The notes below the pieces were generated by a model. The model did no database searches and was not told where the DNA came from. It saw only the letters and a list, made by a program, of their open reading frames with translations. DNA of 33,533 nucleotides from an uncultured Alphaproteobacteria bacterium. Lineage in GTDB: Bacteria > Pseudomonadota > Alphaproteobacteria > Bin95. The translations under genes and the position numbers were made by a program. Shown here one piece after another: positions 32,144-33,533 of the stretch (position 1 is its first letter; each line of letters begins with the position of its first letter). The stretch lies in NCBI GenBank assembly GCA_937891825.1, contig CALAHN010000148.1:1-33533 (forward strand). The letters are read 5' to 3'.

Positions 32144-33217
32144 CTATCGGACGTAGATGCGCACTTCGTCGACCTGGGCGTCGGGCGCGAGCCGTTCGGA
32201 GGCGAACAGCCGGTCGCGGGGCACGCCCATGTCGAGCAGCGTGCGGATTACCCGGTCGGCCTGCCGGCGCGCCGAAAGGGGGCTGCCGGCGGCGAGCGGG
32301 GCGGCCGCCTCGATCTCGAAGCTGGACGCCGGGCGCCGCTCGAGCGCGGCGCTGATCGCGGCATAAAGCGGCTGTTCGTATTCCACGGTCGGCCGATCGA
32401 AGCGGATCACCACCAGCGGGCGGTCCGCCGGGGTCTGTCCGGCCAGGGAGCGGCTTGGCGCGGCGGCGTCGAAGACCGGCCGCCCGGCCGTAACCCCCAG
32501 ATTGCCGCCATAGACTTCGCCATTCTTCACGGCGAGGCCAAGCGTCGTCAGGTTCCGGCGTTCCCGGCCGACATAGGCGGTCTGGCGGTTCACGTCGGTA
32601 TTGATCTCGGAGAGCAGGCGATCGATCAGGATGACGGTCCGGTTGACCTCGTCCTCCAGAACGGCCAGTTGCCGGTGGTCCTCGTCGACCGCGCCGGAGA
32701 GATTATAGGCGGCGCGCACCGCTTCCAGCAGGTATCCGGCGAGCGCGGCGTCGGTCGAGACCTGGCCCGCAAGCTCCGCGAGCCGCGCCAGATCCTGGTC
32801 GATGCGGCCAAGCTGGCCCTGGGCCTCGCCCAACTGGCTGGTCAGAATGGGGTTGCCCTTGGTCGTGCCGACCTGCAGGCGGGCGTTGATGCCGGCGACG
32901 AGCGCGTGATAGCGCTCGGCATGCTGGGCGGTCGCGACCTGGGTTTCGCGCAATTGCTGGCTATGGGCGACAAGGCCGCGCTGCATGGTGTCGAGGTCGC
33001 CGCGCAATTGCAGCACCTTGGCGCCGACGAAGGTCCCGGTCGGCGCGCCGGCCTCGACGGGCCGCGGGGCGAGGGGGGCGCTTGCCGGCAAGCTCGTCGC
33101 GTAGCGTTGCGGCGGGGTCATGGGCGCGGCCGGAGGCGCGGTCATGGTTTGCGGCTGCGCGCACGCAGCCAGTCCCAGCAGCGCCGCTGCCAAGCCAAAT
33201 CCGCTCCGCCACTGCAT
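32144..33217 (-). CDS. OmpA-like lipoprotein with periplasmic coiled coil
   Basis: The 357-residue protein has a lipoprotein signal with lipobox LAAC and lipidated Cys19. A Pro-rich segment follows, then a long helical coiled-coil region at about residues 75-215 (RGDLDTMQRGLVAHSQQLRE and later heptads). The C-terminal OmpA-like domain has PLVVIRFDRPTVEYEQPLY and LSARRQADRVIRTLLDMGV. The usual TD-x-G peptidoglycan motif is not clear, so binding may be lost. ATG 33217 has GAGG about 9 nt upstream; a TTG at 33232 is less likely. It is an envelope protein of unknown role. Confidence 0.78.
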   Translation of the reverse strand: MQWRSGFGLAAALLGLAACAQPQTMTAPPAAPMTPPQRYATSLPASAPLAPRPVEAGAPTGTFVGAKVLQLRGDLDTMQRGLVAHSQQLRETQVATAQHAERYHALVAGINARLQVGTTKGNPILTSQLGEAQGQLGRIDQDLARLAELAGQVSTDAALAGYLLEAVRAAYNLSGAVDEDHRQLAVLEDEVNRTVILIDRLLSEINTDVNRQTAYVGRERRNLTTLGLAVKNGEVYGGNLGVTAGRPVFDAAAPSRSLAGQTPADRPLVVIRFDRPTVEYEQPLYAAISAALERRPASSFEIEAAAPLAAGSPLSARRQADRVIRTLLDMGVPRDRLFASERLAPDAQVDEVRIYVR

Positions 33218-33258
33218 GCCGTCTTGCCTCAACTCATTATCCCAACGCCAAACGTTCC

Positions 33259-33277
33259 GGCCTGCGCGCCGCAGGCC
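33259..33277. other. Perfect hairpin in the lipoprotein 5' leader
   Basis: GGCCTGCG and CGCAGGCC (8-bp perfect arms, 3-nt loop CGC) lie between the lipoprotein promoter and start codon. There is no T run, so it is not a simple terminator; it may stabilise or regulate the leader RNA. Confidence 0.45.
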
Positions 33278-33293
33278 CCGGTCAGCCGCTGCG

Positions 33294-33322
33294 ATATAAA
33301 AGCAAAACGGCTTCAGTTACAA
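33294..33322 (-). promoter_or_regulatory. Promoter for the OmpA-like lipoprotein gene
   Basis: On the minus strand, -35 TTGTAA (33322-33317) and -10 TTATAT (33299-33294) are separated by 17 nt, giving a start near 33287 and a leader of about 70 nt. Confidence 0.45.
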
Positions 33323-33446
33323 TCGTCAGGGCAATTAGGGCGCCATGAAGGCCGCGTCGTTTCAGCCCACCTATTTCCCTGTTGCCAAGCCCCCCGCCAA
33401 TCGAGTAGCTTCCGCGCTCCGTCGGCGACCGAAGCCGACCGGCCGC

Positions 33447-33523
33447 GCGCCCGTAGCTCAACTGGATAGAGCACCTGACTACGGATCAGGAGGTTAGGGG
33501 TTCGAATCCTCTCGGGCGCGCCA
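33447..33523 (+). tRNA. tRNA-Arg (ACG), CCA encoded
   Basis: The 77-nt gene begins GCGCCCGTAGCTCAACTGG and ends CGGGCGCGCCA. The acceptor stem GCGCCCG/CGGGCGC is perfect, the anticodon loop CTACGGA gives ACG (A34 is expected to be deaminated to inosine), and the T arm has the GGTTCGAATCC core. CCA is encoded. Confidence 0.97.
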
Positions 33524-33533
33524 TTTAAATCAA

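Noticed and set aside
1-33533. CRISPR arrays, transposases, prophage or integrase genes
   Set aside because: No direct-repeat arrays and no recognisable transposase, integrase or phage proteins were seen on either strand.

Overview
This is a high-GC, gene-dense chromosomal segment from an alphaproteobacterium. The evidence is a popZ-type polar organiser gene lying between a tolC-type gene and valS, a RegB/RegA (ActS/ActR) redox two-component pair, and a small RNA candidate of the alphaproteobacterial ar8/MmgR type. A Rhodospirillales-like lineage fits, but the genus cannot be fixed by eye. No insertion sequence, prophage, CRISPR array or integron is visible. Every gap without a protein gene is below 300 bp except 11624-12082, which holds two tRNA genes.

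Left part (1-7.8 kb). Positions 1-4808 hold a six-gene minus-strand run: PcaB-like lyase, tartrate/D-malate-type dehydrogenase, MaoC hydratase, an AsnC/Lrp ligand-binding domain without HTH, a CobW-type GTPase with a His-rich loop, and an enolase-superfamily enzyme cut by the window edge. It reads as a catabolic operon for a dicarboxylate or sugar-acid-like substrate. Divergent from it is a tightly coupled plus-strand set: HAD dehalogenase-like protein, GNAT, HTH protein and WbqC-like protein, ending against a convergent second GNAT gene.

Middle (7.8-20.3 kb). A GT-B glycosyltransferase with a long coiled-coil tail is followed by two translationally coupled EamA (DMT) permeases, tRNA-Asn and tRNA-Cys. 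Next comes a core block of PCMT-like methyltransferase, TolC, PopZ and ValS, then a sulfotransferase-like protein and an amidohydrolase.

Right part (20.3-33.5 kb). A minus-strand trio (thiolase-like protein, DUF35 OB-fold protein, isochorismatase-like hydrolase) looks like a CoA-ester catabolic module. It is followed by a secreted SGNH-like protein, a second coupled pair of EamA permeases, acetoacetyl-CoA synthetase, a fifth EamA permease and an N-formylglutamate amidohydrolase family protein. The ar8-like sRNA sits between that gene and regA/regB. An OmpA-like lipoprotein and tRNA-Arg close the window.

The most notable items are the well-formed sRNA gene at about 29967-30049, the five EamA permeases in about 19 kb (four of them in overlapping pairs), the thiolase-like protein without the usual nucleophilic Cys beside its DUF35 partner, and the PCMT-like protein lacking the usual isoaspartate-site motif. 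Nothing here is clearly a wholly new system.
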